Of a stretch of 64,000 nt of DNA, positions 31,490 to 42,738 are shown piece by piece. Source of the DNA: Trachythela sp. YZ-2020 (lineage: Eukaryota > Cnidaria > Anthozoa > Malacalcyonacea > Clavulariidae); NCBI GenBank assembly GCA_016169945.1, contig JADLSH010000026.1:427928-491927 (forward strand), in the 5' to 3' direction. Position 1 is the first letter of the stretch. The number at the start of each line of letters is the position of its first letter. The notes below the pieces were generated by a model. It did no database searches. It saw only the letters and a list, made by a program, of their open reading frames with translations, and was not told the origin of the DNA. The position numbers and the translations under genes are program-made.

Positions 31490-32132
31490 TATATTTATGA
31501 AAATAACTATGATCTTTATATATACAATAATGTCCCAATAAACAAAATTTCTGTCCCAATAAACAAAACTTATAACAAGATCCAAGTCCAACAGTCAACT
31601 TGTGCTGTGATTAACTACAATATATTAGACTATTTATGATGGCAAACCAAAGTCTCTTAAAAAATGTAAATGCACAGGAGTTAAATGTGCTGCAACTGTG
31701 TATGAACTGTGTCAGGCAATATTGTCGCTGAGTTTGACACCCCCCACAGCTTTATTATAAACGCGTTTTATAATAATTCTGTTGTCATTAAACCTGACAC
31801 CATCATTCGTACTGTTTTTTCTTTTGGTGAAAATATATACGCATTTACAATTCAAAATATACTGTTTTAAATATGCTATTAGCCCAACCGTAACTGAAGA
31901 AAAAAACTTTCCCTTTTTTCCGCGTTTTACCCTTTTAACTGATCAACATTTTCGGAACGTTTCTATTGGCACGACTTGTAATAGGCGAAAACACGTATTA
32001 CAATGTTCAGTGACAGAAGCTATACGCCTTTAATATAAATTTCCAGGTGACTATTGATTTTTCTGCATTCTGATTGGTCAAGATTCACTGTCTCTAAAGT
32101 GATTGACTATAGCTTTTTTCTTTTTTTTCAAA
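31490..32132. other. no gene; presumptive promoter side of the orphan exon
   Basis: Contains the inverted fragment noted for the LINE at 30786-31485 and, at 32070-32082, TCTGATTGGTCAAG with an inverted CCAAT box about 55 bp upstream of the ATG at 32133. No further exon seen. Confidence 0.4.
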
Positions 32133-32246
32133 ATGGCTGCTCGTTTTGCCGTAGTAACAGAAGAGGAAATTGCCCAAATTAAAGAAGTAGCATTCCGGAA
32201 AAAACAAACAAGCTACAAAATATGGTTTAAAAATATTTCAATTAAG
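32133..32246 (+). CDS. orphan first exon, ZMYM2/DUF3504-like N-terminus
   Basis: An ATG after an A-rich context opens 38 codons: MAARFAVVTEEEIAQIKEVA, then FRKKQTSYKIWFKNISIK, ending at a strong donor AAG|GTAAAT in phase 0. N-termini of this kind (an acidic EEEI helix, then a basic patch and an aromatic) are, from memory, common in cnidarian ZMYM2/QRICH1-like proteins with a DUF3504 recombinase-derived domain. The expected downstream exons were not found: LINE copies on both strands fill 32390-35757. It may be a broken gene or an exon left in a mobile element. Confidence 0.4.
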
Positions 32247-32389
32247 GTAAATAATAATAATTTAATTAATAATTTATTCATTTATAAAGCGCTAAAACTA
32301 TAAATATTCTAAAGCGCTATCATTACAAGTCCAAATATAATCTACTATATACAGGTTAAAAATATAGAGAAACAGTGTCTTATGATTAC

Positions 32390-34203
32390 AAAGCTACTGC
32401 ATTTAAAAATGAAATGCCTTTTTAAAAAGAAAGGTCTTCAGATGGTTTTTAAAAGTTTCCACTGATGATGCCCTACGAATATCACCAGGAAGATCGTTCC
32501 ACAAGGAGGGGCCTGCCTTAGCAAAGGCTCTATCCCCAAACGTTTTCCTCATTGTCTTAGGGACCATTAGCAAATCCTGGACGCAGAACGCAGACCGTAA
32601 CAACCAGCAGGCTTAGGGGTCAAAAGGCTAGAGATGTATGATGGTGCTTTTGCATGAAGGGCCTTGTACACCAGCAGCAGTATCTTGAAGGTCACACGGT
32701 ACTGCACAGAGAGCCAATGAAGATTAATCAAGACAGGAGTAATGTGATCGAATTTAGGGATCAGGCAGACCATGCGTGCCGCGGCATTGAGAACTCTTTG
32801 TAACCGATCATATTGAGATTGTGGGAGACCATAGAGTAATACAATAATCCAGATGTGAGGTGACGAAAGCATGTACCAAAATCTTTCTTGTCTCTTCCGA
32901 GAGGAATTTCCTTATCTGTCGAATATTATAGAGGCTGCGGAACGCTTTACTACACACTTTCCCAATGTGAATTTTCATCGACATATGGGAGTCAAACCAT
33001 GTTCCGAGGTTACGCACCATGTCAACAGATTCGATCGTAGACTCACCAACTGTGATCTTATTGACTTGAATCTTGGACATTTGCTGCTTTGAACCGATGA
33101 TTATAAACTCAGTCTTGGAATTGTTGATCAAGAGACGGTTTGAAAGCATCCAAGCACGGATATCAGCAACACAGTTTTGTGTTGTTAGCGCAGTTGTTAG
33201 CGCAGCATCCTGAGATAAAGATGTATCTGGTCGAAACGAACGGTAAACTTGGGTGTCGTCAGCGTAACTATGTGCATTGGGAAGGTGTTTGTCAATGATC
33301 TTAAATAACCCAGCCACGTAGAGTATGAATAGGATAGGCCAAGGCAGCTACCCTGCGGAACTCCAGACTCAAGATTGAAAGCATCCGATTTATGGCCATT
33401 AATTAAAATCCTCTGCTTTCTCTCAGATAAATAGGATGCTATCCATTTCTGTGCATCTCCAATAACACCAAAGTCTTTTTCAAGTGTCTCCAGGAGAATC
33501 GCATGGTCGATGGTATCAAAGGCGGCGCTTAGATCAATTAGGACGAGAAGCGTAATCTCCTGACGATCCATACTGAGGAGAATGTCATTTTGGACTTTTA
33601 GTAAAGCTGTTTCGGTTGAATGATGTTCCCGATACGCTGACTGATTCTTGGGAAAGGGGGCATTTGCAGTACAATGCACAGATAACTGAGAAATCGCTGC
33701 CTTCTCTGCAGATTTAGCTACGAACGGCAAATTGCTAATAGGCCTGAAATTTTCAAAGATAAGATCAAGTCCAAACTTCTTTAAGAGAGGTAGTACCAAC
33801 GCTATTTTCCAATGATGGGGTACAATTCCTTCACAGAAAGAGAGATTTACAATTGTAGTGATGACTGGGGCTAATTCATGACAGCAGAGTTTAACCAGTG
33901 ATGTAGGAATGGGATCCAATTGGCAGGAAGCATTTGAAGATTCAAGGATGATCCTCCGAACTTCATCCTCCGTAACCGAGGAAAATTTATCCAATTTTAC
34001 TCGAGGCTGGTAAAATGAAACATCAGGTGGATTAACCGAGGTATCGCCAATTTTAGATTTGACGAGTTCAATTTTCTTGTAGAAGAAATCACCAAACTCA
34101 TTGGCAAGGATGCAAGGGTCTTCGTGATAAGGTAACTCTTTTACTTGACGTTCATTGCTCAGAGAGTTAACAATTCTGAACAATTTCTTCGAATCATCGG
34201 CAC
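32390..34203 (-). pseudogene. L2/CR1-like LINE, RT to C-terminus, frameshifted
   Basis: Minus strand from 34203: linker (KKLFRIVNSLSNE), RT with LDPIPTSLVKLC, NFRPISNLPF, LLVLIDLSAAFDTIDH, SGVPQGSCLG; then, after a frameshift near 33320, SYADDTQVYRSF (catalytic YADD); then the post-RT region with VLNAAARMVCL and, after a further shift, FAKAGPSLWNDLP ending FKKAFHF at about 32403. The 5' end (endonuclease) is missing. It meets another LINE in opposite orientation at 34203/34204. Confidence 0.85.
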
Positions 34204-35757
34204 ATTTCAGTTTTGTTCCTGTCACGTGTAGAGAGGTACGAAGAACAGTTATGGCATTTCAATCGAACAAAGCTCCTGGCTATGATAAAGTACGAATGTC
34301 TACAAAAAAGGATGCTCTTCCATGTATTCTCCCAGTTATTACTGACATGATAAATCGCTCGTTACAGACTTCAGTCTTTCCATCAGCCTGGAAAATATCA
34401 GAAGTAATGCCGCTTCTTAAAGAGGGAGATCACGAAGTGGCAAACAACAATAGACCACTATCGTTACTACCAGCGACTTCAAAAATTTGTGAGCGAGTAG
34501 CATTAAATCAACTGACCTCTTATACGAACAAAAAGAAATGTCTAAGTAAACATCAAAGTGGTAATAAGCAACTACATTCATGTGAGACTCTTGGCGTGTT
34601 TATGACAGACAAGGTGTTTAAAGCAATGGACTCAAAAGAACTCACAGTCATAGTATTACTGGATTTGTCAAAGGCGTTTGACAGTATAGATCACCGCAAA
34701 CTCTTAACAAAGTTAAAAACATTAGGTCTCAGCCTTGGCGTCTTAGAATGGTTCAAAAGTTACTTGACCGGAAGGACACAGCAGGTTAAGATTGGTTCAG
34801 TAGTGTCAGAACCAGGTCACATCACTCATGGAGTACCGCAAGGTTCAATATTAGGACCTGCTTTGTTCAATATTTATCTGAATGATTTGCCTACAATCCC
34901 GAATTTTGGTGACTTAGAATCGTACGTAGATGATTCAAAATTGTATCTTTCGTTTCCTATCAAGTATGTTAATGAAATTATACGGAAGATCAATGAGGAT
35001 TTGTTAAAAATCACAGCTTGGTGCTGTCACAATAGTTTATTGATTAATCCAGACAAGACCAAAGTGTTAGTAATAGGGACACACAAAATGTTGCAACGAT
35101 TACCGGATGACTTTTATGTGACATTACTTGAGAAAAGGATTACTCCCATTATTTCAGCACGCGACCTTGGGATTCAACTTGATTCAACACTAAGTTTTAA
35201 CGAACATGTAGCAAACACTGTTTCTACTTGTGTTGTCAGATAAACAGGGTTAAACATCTTTTCGACCCTAAGAGTTTGGAAAACGTCATTTCGTCCTTAG
35301 TATTTTCCAAATTGTACTATTGTTCAAACATATGGTCCAGTACGACTAAGAAGAACATAGAAAAACTTCAAAAAGTGCAAAACTTCGCGGCGAGAATAAT
35401 TACAGGAACACAAAAATATGAGCATATTACTCCAATACTCAAACACCTGAATTGGCTACCTGTCTCAGACATGTTAAAATACTTTGTTGGCGTTCTGACG
35501 TTTAAATGTTTGAATGGACAAGCCCCTGACTATCTCAATTCATATTTTCAGGAGAGATCATCTTTGCACGATATAAACACCAGGAATAAACATAAACTAA
35601 ACATTCCAGCTTATAGATCGGCGGCCGGACAACGAACATTTGAATACCGAGCAGTATCCCTTTGGAACTCTCTGCCTAGTAATATTACTGAGCATGAAAA
35701 TTTTAAAGATTTAAAAAAAAGTTTTTATAACTATTTGCTTGAACTTTTTCTCTTAAA
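34204..35757 (+). pseudogene. LINE copy 1 of the 56-62 kb family, RT and C-terminus
   Basis: The ORF runs from VPVTCREVRRTVMAFQSNKA through RT motifs NNNRPLSLLPATSKICERV, VIVLLDLSKAFDSIDH, GVPQGSILGPALFNIYLND and SYVDDSKLYLSF (catalytic YVDD) to 35243, then continues in another frame to SLWNSLPSNI. At the junction ten bases (CGAGCTTATG) present in the copy at 61490 are absent. Apart from that deletion the RT is open, so this copy is far better preserved than the one at 59.8-62.0 kb. It is truncated 5' at the RT and 3' after CTCTTAAAAA. Confidence 0.87.
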
Positions 35758-36470
35758 AAATTTGGATTTCGAAAAATTTCGATTCGATCGAAAAATTTCG
35801 CGCAGTGGAAAACCGCCTTAAGGGTTGGGGGAACCCGGTGAGGCTCCAGGATGCGAAGCCCCCAGTTTAAGCTTTTATATACCTTTTTCAAAGTCATCAA
35901 ATGAGCCAAATGTTGAAATTGAATTCATAATTGCATTTTGGTGCTGCCTAAAAAATCTTGAAAAAAACCCTGGCGATAATTTGGCCGCCCTACAGTGAAG
36001 CCAAAGTATGGAGTGGTCATGCAGGTAGTTCCACTCTCTTTTTTCAACTATGGCGTCGTAATATCGATAACTTATATCACTTATTACATCTTTGTAACTT
36101 TTTGACGCATCTGAACTGATTCAGGGCCGTAGCAAGGACGTTAACATTGGTGTGCATATTTATGAAAGCGCCGCCATTGCAAAAATGGCTGAATTCAAAC
36201 GTCTGCAACCTCGTTGGTTAGAAGTGGAGTGCCGGACAATGGGCGGATAGTCCTTCAGATGTAACATCGATGAGAAAAACCTTGCTAAGAGATCTACATC
36301 TAGGTTTATTATCCATAAAACCTTTTGAGTATCACATGGATGTTAATATATATACAGTAATTTAGATAAGGTAAAAAAAGATAAATATATAAAGTCAATA
36401 ATTAAGTCAGTAAAAGTGTATATATACTGTATATAATAATTATAAAAATATTAGACGATTTATTTATTGT
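35758..36470. other. no gene seen
   Basis: Begins with a short piece ending GTGGAAAACCGCC that resembles the MITE end at 9333. The rest is AT-rich with no exon or RNA gene recognised. Confidence 0.35.
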
Positions 36471-36650
36471 TAAAATGGTCCAGAACATGTTTCTTAAATG
36501 TTTCGGTACTCGCCGTTTGAATAATGTCTTCGGGTAAAAGATTCCAATCTCGGACAGTTCTCGGATAAAAACTTTCAGTAAAATAGTTTGGTCCTGTTGG
36601 CATTCCTAGGTACGACTTTGAGATGGCTTTAACTGCTTCAAAAAGGCTGT
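36471..36650 (-). pseudogene. LINE 3'-terminal coding fragment
   Basis: The minus strand reads SFYPRTVRDWNLLPEDIIQT and ends with FKKHVLDHFNNK and a stop near 36468. R-WN-LP is the hallmark of the extreme C-terminus of CR1/L2-like LINE ORF2. Only about 60 codons remain. Confidence 0.7.
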
Positions 36651-37146
36651 TTAATAATAAACTGGCTGCTCCGCAAAAACTGCTTCTATCATCGAGATCA
36701 CCTTATCAAGGTTACTAAATAATCCTTCATTCTAACTCTTCAAGAAAAATACTTCTTCATGAAATTATTGGTGCGACAAATGCCACAGTTTCGCACCCTT
36801 GGCCTACGGCCTGTGATTGGAAGCCAGGGAGTAGTTGACGTTTCCAACTCTCGCTGGCGATGTATAGAATATAAATGCCTTACCTGTTTCTGACAGGAGT
36901 TGAGTCAATCAAACAAAACCTCACGACTGAAGAATTAAAGACTTTGCCATCAAGTTTAGATAACTCCCGAGAGGGTGTCCTATATGGTGTGCGAAATGTT
37001 GTCTCTTGCATGGGACTCTCCACTCCTGTTAAATTAATAAAAACGAAAAATATATATGTAAATTTGCTGCCCAGTGATTGACATGTGCGCGAATGCTTGG
37101 GATTGACGCCAGAGATGGACATACACTTCAAAGATGACCGACTGAT

Positions 37147-38089
37147 TTAGTAACTGATGAGCGATCCAAATACTTCATGTAAGCTATCCACGGTGACTGT
37201 GGGGTAAGTAATTTGAAAACTTGACTGTCAACTATACGTACCTTCTTTGTCTTCAATTTGTTTTCTTGACTTGTACTCATCAAAATACTTTTGAACCAAT
37301 TCATTTGGCTATGTAAATAATCAAATACATTTAATATCAATAACATGAAAAAAATATCAATTAACTTTTTCATAATCTATCTATTGTGATCTAAGCGATC
37401 TATTGTGGTCCGGCCATGTCGGAATTGGATAAATTAATTATCATGAACACTTTCTTGATAACAATCACGAAGTATGGATCGCAAACTCATTATTTAGTAA
37501 TTCATGAGTAAATTAGCCAACCATATTGCTTTATTTTGCTCACATGACGATACTGCATACCTGGTTAACTATATAGATCTAGGCTTAAGACTGGATCAAA
37601 ATTGATTCACTTCACTTTAAGTAATGATCTATGAGTATGAGATGCCATTTCAAAACCTCAAAGACCAGATCAGTTTCAAGTTCTTGCAGTTAGGTCCAGT
37701 CATCGGCTGGGACCGGAACAAACTGCTCGGACTTGAAATCCCATCCGGTCCTCATTTTCGGATTTGAAATAGTATACATCAGTATCGAGAGCATCGCGTT
37801 GCAGTATCTTGCAAGAATGAACCTGAGGAGGTTCTATAAATTATAAATTTGGTTCGGTTATATCTGATTATTCCCAGTTATTGCCAGCTAAAATGGCATG
37901 AATAATAATTATTACCTGTGCAGAAAAGGCAGATGCCTGTTCCACCATGCAAACAACTCTTTCATGATCTCCAACGTTCTCAGCCAGTTTTGCTCTGCAG
38001 ATCCAATAGAGGGCATGTCGTAATGAATTGGGATGTTCACGCTGGATATCATCAAGACTAAACACTATCTCTTCTTGCGTACAAACATC
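37147..38089 (-). CDS. last three exons of a host gene, possibly CKAP2-like
   Basis: Minus-strand exons 38089-37916 (58 codons), 37308-37242 (67 nt) and 37196-37147 (stop) have good acceptors (ATTCCTCAG, TTTACATAG, ACCCCACAG) and donors (CAG|GTAATA, AAG|GTACGT), and phases 0 and 1 agree. Exon 1 contains SLRHALYWICRAKLAENVGD and HERVVCMVEQASAF, a helical hairpin like a TPR or the C-terminal domain of CKAP2 (a spindle microtubule protein). Exon 2 reads PNELVQKYFDEYKSRKQIED, exon 3 VTVDSLHEVFGSLISY. Upstream exons were not found, perhaps beyond the satellite array. Gene structure is solid; the name is a guess from the helix pattern. Confidence 0.6.
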
Positions 38090-38489
38090 CTGAGGAATAA
38101 CAACTTAGTTAACATCAAAAGAACATAATTTATACTAAAATTCATCGGACACGAAAATAAATCCATGTAAAAATTAACCAATTGAACTTTAACGTTGACA
38201 AAAATAGGACAGTTCCGACTATTCCGCAAGAAGTTGCCGTTGGATTGTGTCTGAACTGTATCCGAAAGAGACTAATGTTATGTCTGGCAGTCCAGTGTAG
38301 GTATAATAATCTAATAGTATATTTATTCAATAGGCTTATTATTCATTGGTTTGTGTCTGAACTACCTGTAAAATAATATATAAAGACACTTGGACGGTTG
38401 GAGTAAACGCGCTGCCTGTATGAGAGCCAGAGCGGCCACACAAAATTTCAAATGAGTGGCCCTACTGGTCGTCTCTATACTGTGCCCTT
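38090..38489. other. no gene seen
   Basis: Intron or 5' side of the preceding minus-strand gene. Short ORFs on both strands near 38150-38370 lack splice signals. Confidence 0.3.
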
Positions 38490-38577
38490 ACCTCAAACTT
38501 TACCTTAAACCTAACCCCAAACGTAACCATAACCCTAACCAACCCTAACCCCAAAACTAACCTAACCAACCTAATAA
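38490..38577. repeat. degenerate interstitial CCCTAA-type repeat
   Basis: A chain of ACCTTAAACCTAACCCC, ACCATAACCCTAACC, AACCCTAACCCC and CTAACCTAACC. It is the C-rich strand of the TTAGGG telomere repeat with substitutions. It lies just left of a tRNA-like sequence, which suggests that both belong to one SINE-type unit. Confidence 0.65.
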
Positions 38578-38634
38578 ATGTTTACAAATTACAAATAGAA
38601 ATAAATTGTGAGAAAAATCGTGAATGAAAAGAAA

Positions 38635-38704
38635 AGAACGAGGAATCGAACCCAAGAACACGTGCGTACTTGCCAGAGAGCGTACCGCTAGACCAGTGAG
38701 AACC
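38635..38704 (-). mobile_element. tRNA-derived SINE or tRNA pseudogene
   Basis: The minus strand has an A box (TGGTCTAGCGGTA) and, about 40 bases on, an excellent B box (GGTTCGATTCC). The acceptor strands TTCTCAC and TTCTTTT do not pair and the T-stem is weak, so a working tRNA is unlikely. It is probably the pol III promoter head of a SINE whose body contains the adjacent CCCTAA-like tract. Confidence 0.6.
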
Positions 38705-39337
38705 GCTGAAAACTTTACGAATTACGACAATAAATTGCATTTATATTTCGCTTCTATAAGGTGAAATTACTTATATAGTGTAAATGCTCTTATCAAGCGA
38801 AATATATTCAATTAATTTTAATATTCCTTTAAAAGCCTCTGCGGAGGAGAGAGGTGTAAATGTGCAATTCCTTTATTTAGCAGCAAGTTTTGGTCTCGGC
38901 CATCTTTTTAAACCCTCCCGCGCAAAGCCTGACAGCCGCCAAATTGTCGGGATACCCCATACCCTCGGTTACGATTAGTTATCGAAGAATTACGTTAAAC
39001 GTTAAATTGTTCGGGGCCTAAATGCTAAAAATGCTTTCTGAGGCCTAAATGCTAAAAAATATCCCCACCTCCCCATTCCGCCGCCGTAACTCACTCGCCT
39101 CGCTAGCCATGCACGAATGGCTACCCGCAAATTATTTTTAGTTTATACCTGTAAAAAAGGTAAATAATTATATAGGCGTGTAAAACACCTAGTCCTTTTG
39201 TTTATCACCTCGTCTAAAAATTGTTGTTTTAATTTCACCTAAAATGTGGAAGTTAATGTACAAATGCACAAAAAAAATTCTTAAACTCATTTTACTTATA
39301 CTAAATAATCTGAACTGTTCTCTCTACAGTTGATCTC
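38705..39337. other. no gene seen; left flank of the satellite
   Basis: AT-rich sequence, with a duplicated AGGCCTAAATGCTAAAAA at 39015-39057. No exon supported. Confidence 0.35.
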
Positions 39338-39979
39338 TACTCAGAACGCTCAAATGAAAAATTCGTCCATATGCCCATATTGGCGCATGCTCAGAACGCA
39401 CAAATGAAAAATTCGTACATATGCTCATATTGGCGCATGCTGAGAACGCACAAATGAAAAATTCGTGCACATGCTCATATTGGCGCATGCTCAGAACGCA
39501 CAAATGAAAAATTCTACATGGAGCTCATCTCTATTTGCATATGCTCATATTGGCGCATGCTCAGAACGCACAAATTAAAAATTCGTGCATATGCTCATAT
39601 TGGCGCATGCTCAGAACGCACAAATGAAAAATTCTACATGGAGCTCATCTCTATTTGCATATGCTCATATTGGCGCATGCTCAGAACGCCCAAATGAAAA
39701 ATTCGTGCATATGGTCATATTAGCGCATGCTCAGAACGCTCAAATGAAAAATTCGTGCATATGCCCATATTGGCGCATGCTCAGAACGCACAAATGAAAA
39801 ATTCGTACATATGCTCATATTGGCGCATGCTGAGAACGCACAAATGAAAATTTCGTGCATATGCTCATATTGGCGCATGCTCAGAACGCACAAATGAAAA
39901 ATTCTACATGGAGCTCATCTCTATTTGCATATGCTCATATTGGCGCATGCTCAGAACGCACAAATGAAAAATTCGTGCA
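39338..39979 (+). repeat. 50-bp satellite array, left segment
   Basis: Head-to-tail units of ATGCTCATATTGGCGCATGC + TCAGAACGCACAAATGAAAA + ATTCGTGCAT (50 bp). A 70-bp variant replaces the last block with ATTCTACATGGAGCTCATCT + CTATTTGCAT (present three times here). Every frame contains a stop within at most three units, so the short ORFs are not genes. The LINE at 39980 interrupts the array. Confidence 0.95.
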
Positions 39980-42735
39980 TTATTTATTATTATTATTATT
40001 ATTTAATCTTATTTGAGAACGGTAACCCTTCAGATCTAATATCATCTGATTTCCAAGGGGCCGTTACCGAATTACAATTAAAAAAAACTATATACAAAGG
40101 CATTATACTATTCTAACTGAATAGACAAATTATTTACAAACAAATAAAAAAAATAGGTTCTAGTCACTGTTCACACGTTTCGTCCCATCATTATTATAAT
40201 CAGCTCGAGAGAATTGTTTTATTTGCCGAATAGAAACGCCGTTCGCTTTAGCGGCTTTCGGGAGGCTATTCCACAGACTTACCGCTGAATAACTTATGCT
40301 TTTTTTTTTGAAATTTGTTTTAGGCTTTGGAAGAGCAAAATCAACATAATTATTACGTAGGCTGTAATTGTCGTTTCTATTAATATTAAACATGCTAGAT
40401 ATGCTGTCTGGGAGTTGCTTGTTTTTAACTTTATGCATAAATGTTATTTTATGAGATCTCCTTCTTTCAGCTAATTGTTGCCAGCCAAGTTCGGTTAGCA
40501 TATCGCTTATTCTTGTATCGAACGGTTTCCCTGTAATTACTCTTGCTGCTCTATTTTGCATTTTCTGTACTTTTTCTTGCAGGTAAACACTACAGTTGTC
40601 CCAAACTAAACTGCAATAGTCAAAATAAGGCAATACTATAGCTTTATAAACGTTTTCTAAAATTGGTGTAGGAATATATTTCTTCATTCGTCGTAACATT
40701 CCAATACCTTTTGAAGCCTTATTAACTATGTTTTCGATCTGGTTTTTCCACGATAATTGTTCGTCAACAATTACACCTAGGGTTTTTGTACACTTTACCC
40801 TATTAATATTGGTTTCCCCAATTTTTAATTCTTGGTCGTTTTCAATTTTGGCTAGTCTTTGTCTAGACCCTATTATCATGTATTCTGTTTTTCTTTATTA
40901 AGAGTTAACCTGTTGGCCAGCAACCACTGATGAACTCTTTCTAAGTCTGCATTTAATTTAGTTATGACTTCATCACTTGATTTACCACTTGTCGTTAAAT
41001 TTGTGTCGTCAGCGAACATAGCAGTATTCGAATGCGAGAGACACCTCGGGAGATCGTTTATATAAACTAAAAATAACAACGGTCCCAGATTTGATCCCTG
41101 AGGCACTCCGCATCTTATGGTACGTCTACTTGACATGGTTCGTTCTATTTTACACATTTGTGTTCTATTGGACAAATACGACTTGAACCATTTTAAGGTA
41201 CTAGGGCTAGCCCCATACAGGTGTAATTTACTGAGAAGTATATCATGATCAACACAATCAAATGCTTTCTTCAGGTCCAAAAATATTACACCATTCAAGC
41301 ATCCATTGTCCATATTAATTAACCATTTGTTGGTAGCTTGTAGGAGCGATGATTGTGTTGAGTGATTCTTTCGGAAACCTGCTTGTTCACTTGTGAGTAT
41401 CTCATTGGACTCCAGATAATCAGACAACTGCGTTGAAATAAGTTTCTCAAAAATTTTGGAAATTGCCGAGAGTATTGAAATAGGTCTATAATTAGTGCAC
41501 TCAGTCTTGTCTCCCGATTTAAATATAGGTGAGATCACTGCAGTTTTCATATCTTCAGGAAAGATACCAGTTCTAATAGATTGGTTAAATATATTAACCA
41601 AGGATGGAGCTATGATATCTGCAGAGTCTTTCAACAATTTCGGTGAAATTTTGTCATGACCTGTTGCCTTAGAAACTCTTATAGTTGAAAGTAAATTAAA
41701 TACTTCCTCGATTGAAACGGTCCGAATTTCAAAAGAGGAATTCACAGAGGTAATATAAGATTCTGCTTTTATGTTAGTTGCAGGTAGAGCATCAGCCAAT
41801 TGAGGCCCGATATTATTGAAAAATGTATTAAAGGCATCAGCAATATGTTTAGGCTCAGTAACAGAGAGATCACTCTCAACGTGAATCTCAGTAATGTTAG
41901 TAGTTTTGGAATTTTTGTTTGTCAATGTCTTAATTGTGTTCCACATTGTTTTAGGGCTTTGATTATTTTCACTCAAGGCACTCATATAGTATTTAATTTT
42001 CGTGTTTTTAACGATCTTGTTAACTTCATTTCTTGCTCTTTTATACGCTTCGTGCACATTCTTTGAGCCTGATTTTACGGCTCTTTTCTTAAGATAATCT
42101 CTATTTTGCATACTTTTCTTGATGTTATCTGTAATCCAAGGAGCATACTCACTTCTAACTTTCCGTGTTATTGGTGGCGCATGTAAATCAGCAACCGCCA
42201 AGAATTTTGATTTCCATTCTTCCCAAAGAATATTTGGGTTTGTAAGGTTTGGTTGTGTTTGGAGGATTTCGTTTAAATCAGATCTAAAAGCATTAATTTC
42301 GAAGTATTTATACTGTCTTGTGTTGACAATTTTTGGCTCTTTTCGGGGAATTGAGACTTTTCGGCAGACATAAATCATGCTGTGATCGCTTATTCCTATG
42401 TGTTCCACGCCCGAGTCAATAATCAGTTCTGGCTTGTTGCTGAATGCCAAGTCAATTAACGTACTTGAGGTTTCAGTTATTCTCGTTGGTTCCTTAATTA
42501 ATTGTTCGTACTGAAATGTTTGAGCAAGATCAACAATTCTTTTTGTCTGAGGTGAAATCGTACTTTCTCTAAGATTATTCCAGTCACAGTTGAAATCACC
42601 AATTGTGATAGCTTCCTTATTTTCAGAATCTATTTTTGTAATACACTCCTCATAATCGCTAAACAAATCGAGACTTGTACCCGGGGGTCTATACCACGTA
42701 TTGATTAAAAACGACTTCGCTTTTGGCTTGAAGCT
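39980..42735 (-). mobile_element. CR1/L2-like LINE inserted in the satellite
   Basis: About 2.75 kb on the minus strand, 5' truncated inside the endonuclease, with a 3' tail of ATT/AAT repeats (39980-40005). Satellite units continue on both sides. No clear target duplication was found, as is common for CR1-type LINEs. Only one break interrupts its ORF, so insertion was fairly recent and later than the growth of the array. Confidence 0.9.
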
Positions 42736-42738
42736 CAT
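40160..42738 (-). CDS. LINE ORF2: partial endonuclease, reverse transcriptase, C-terminal domain
   Basis: From 42738: endonuclease remnant (NTWYRPPGTSLDLF, ITIGDFNCDW, LIDLAFSN, HIGISDHSMIY), so the first ~100 residues with the E-site are missing. RT follows: [75 protein letters not shown], and catalytic AMFADDTNLT. The 620-codon frame stops at 40876. The rest (MIIGSRQRLAKI ... SLWNSLPKAAK, ending RVNSD) is in another frame from 40879. The shift falls at GAAAAAC, where one missing A explains it. Nicks target DNA and reverse-transcribes its own RNA. Confidence 0.88.

Noticed and set aside
38635..38704. Functional tRNA gene
   Set aside because: Box A and box B are good but the acceptor stem does not pair and the T-stem is weak.
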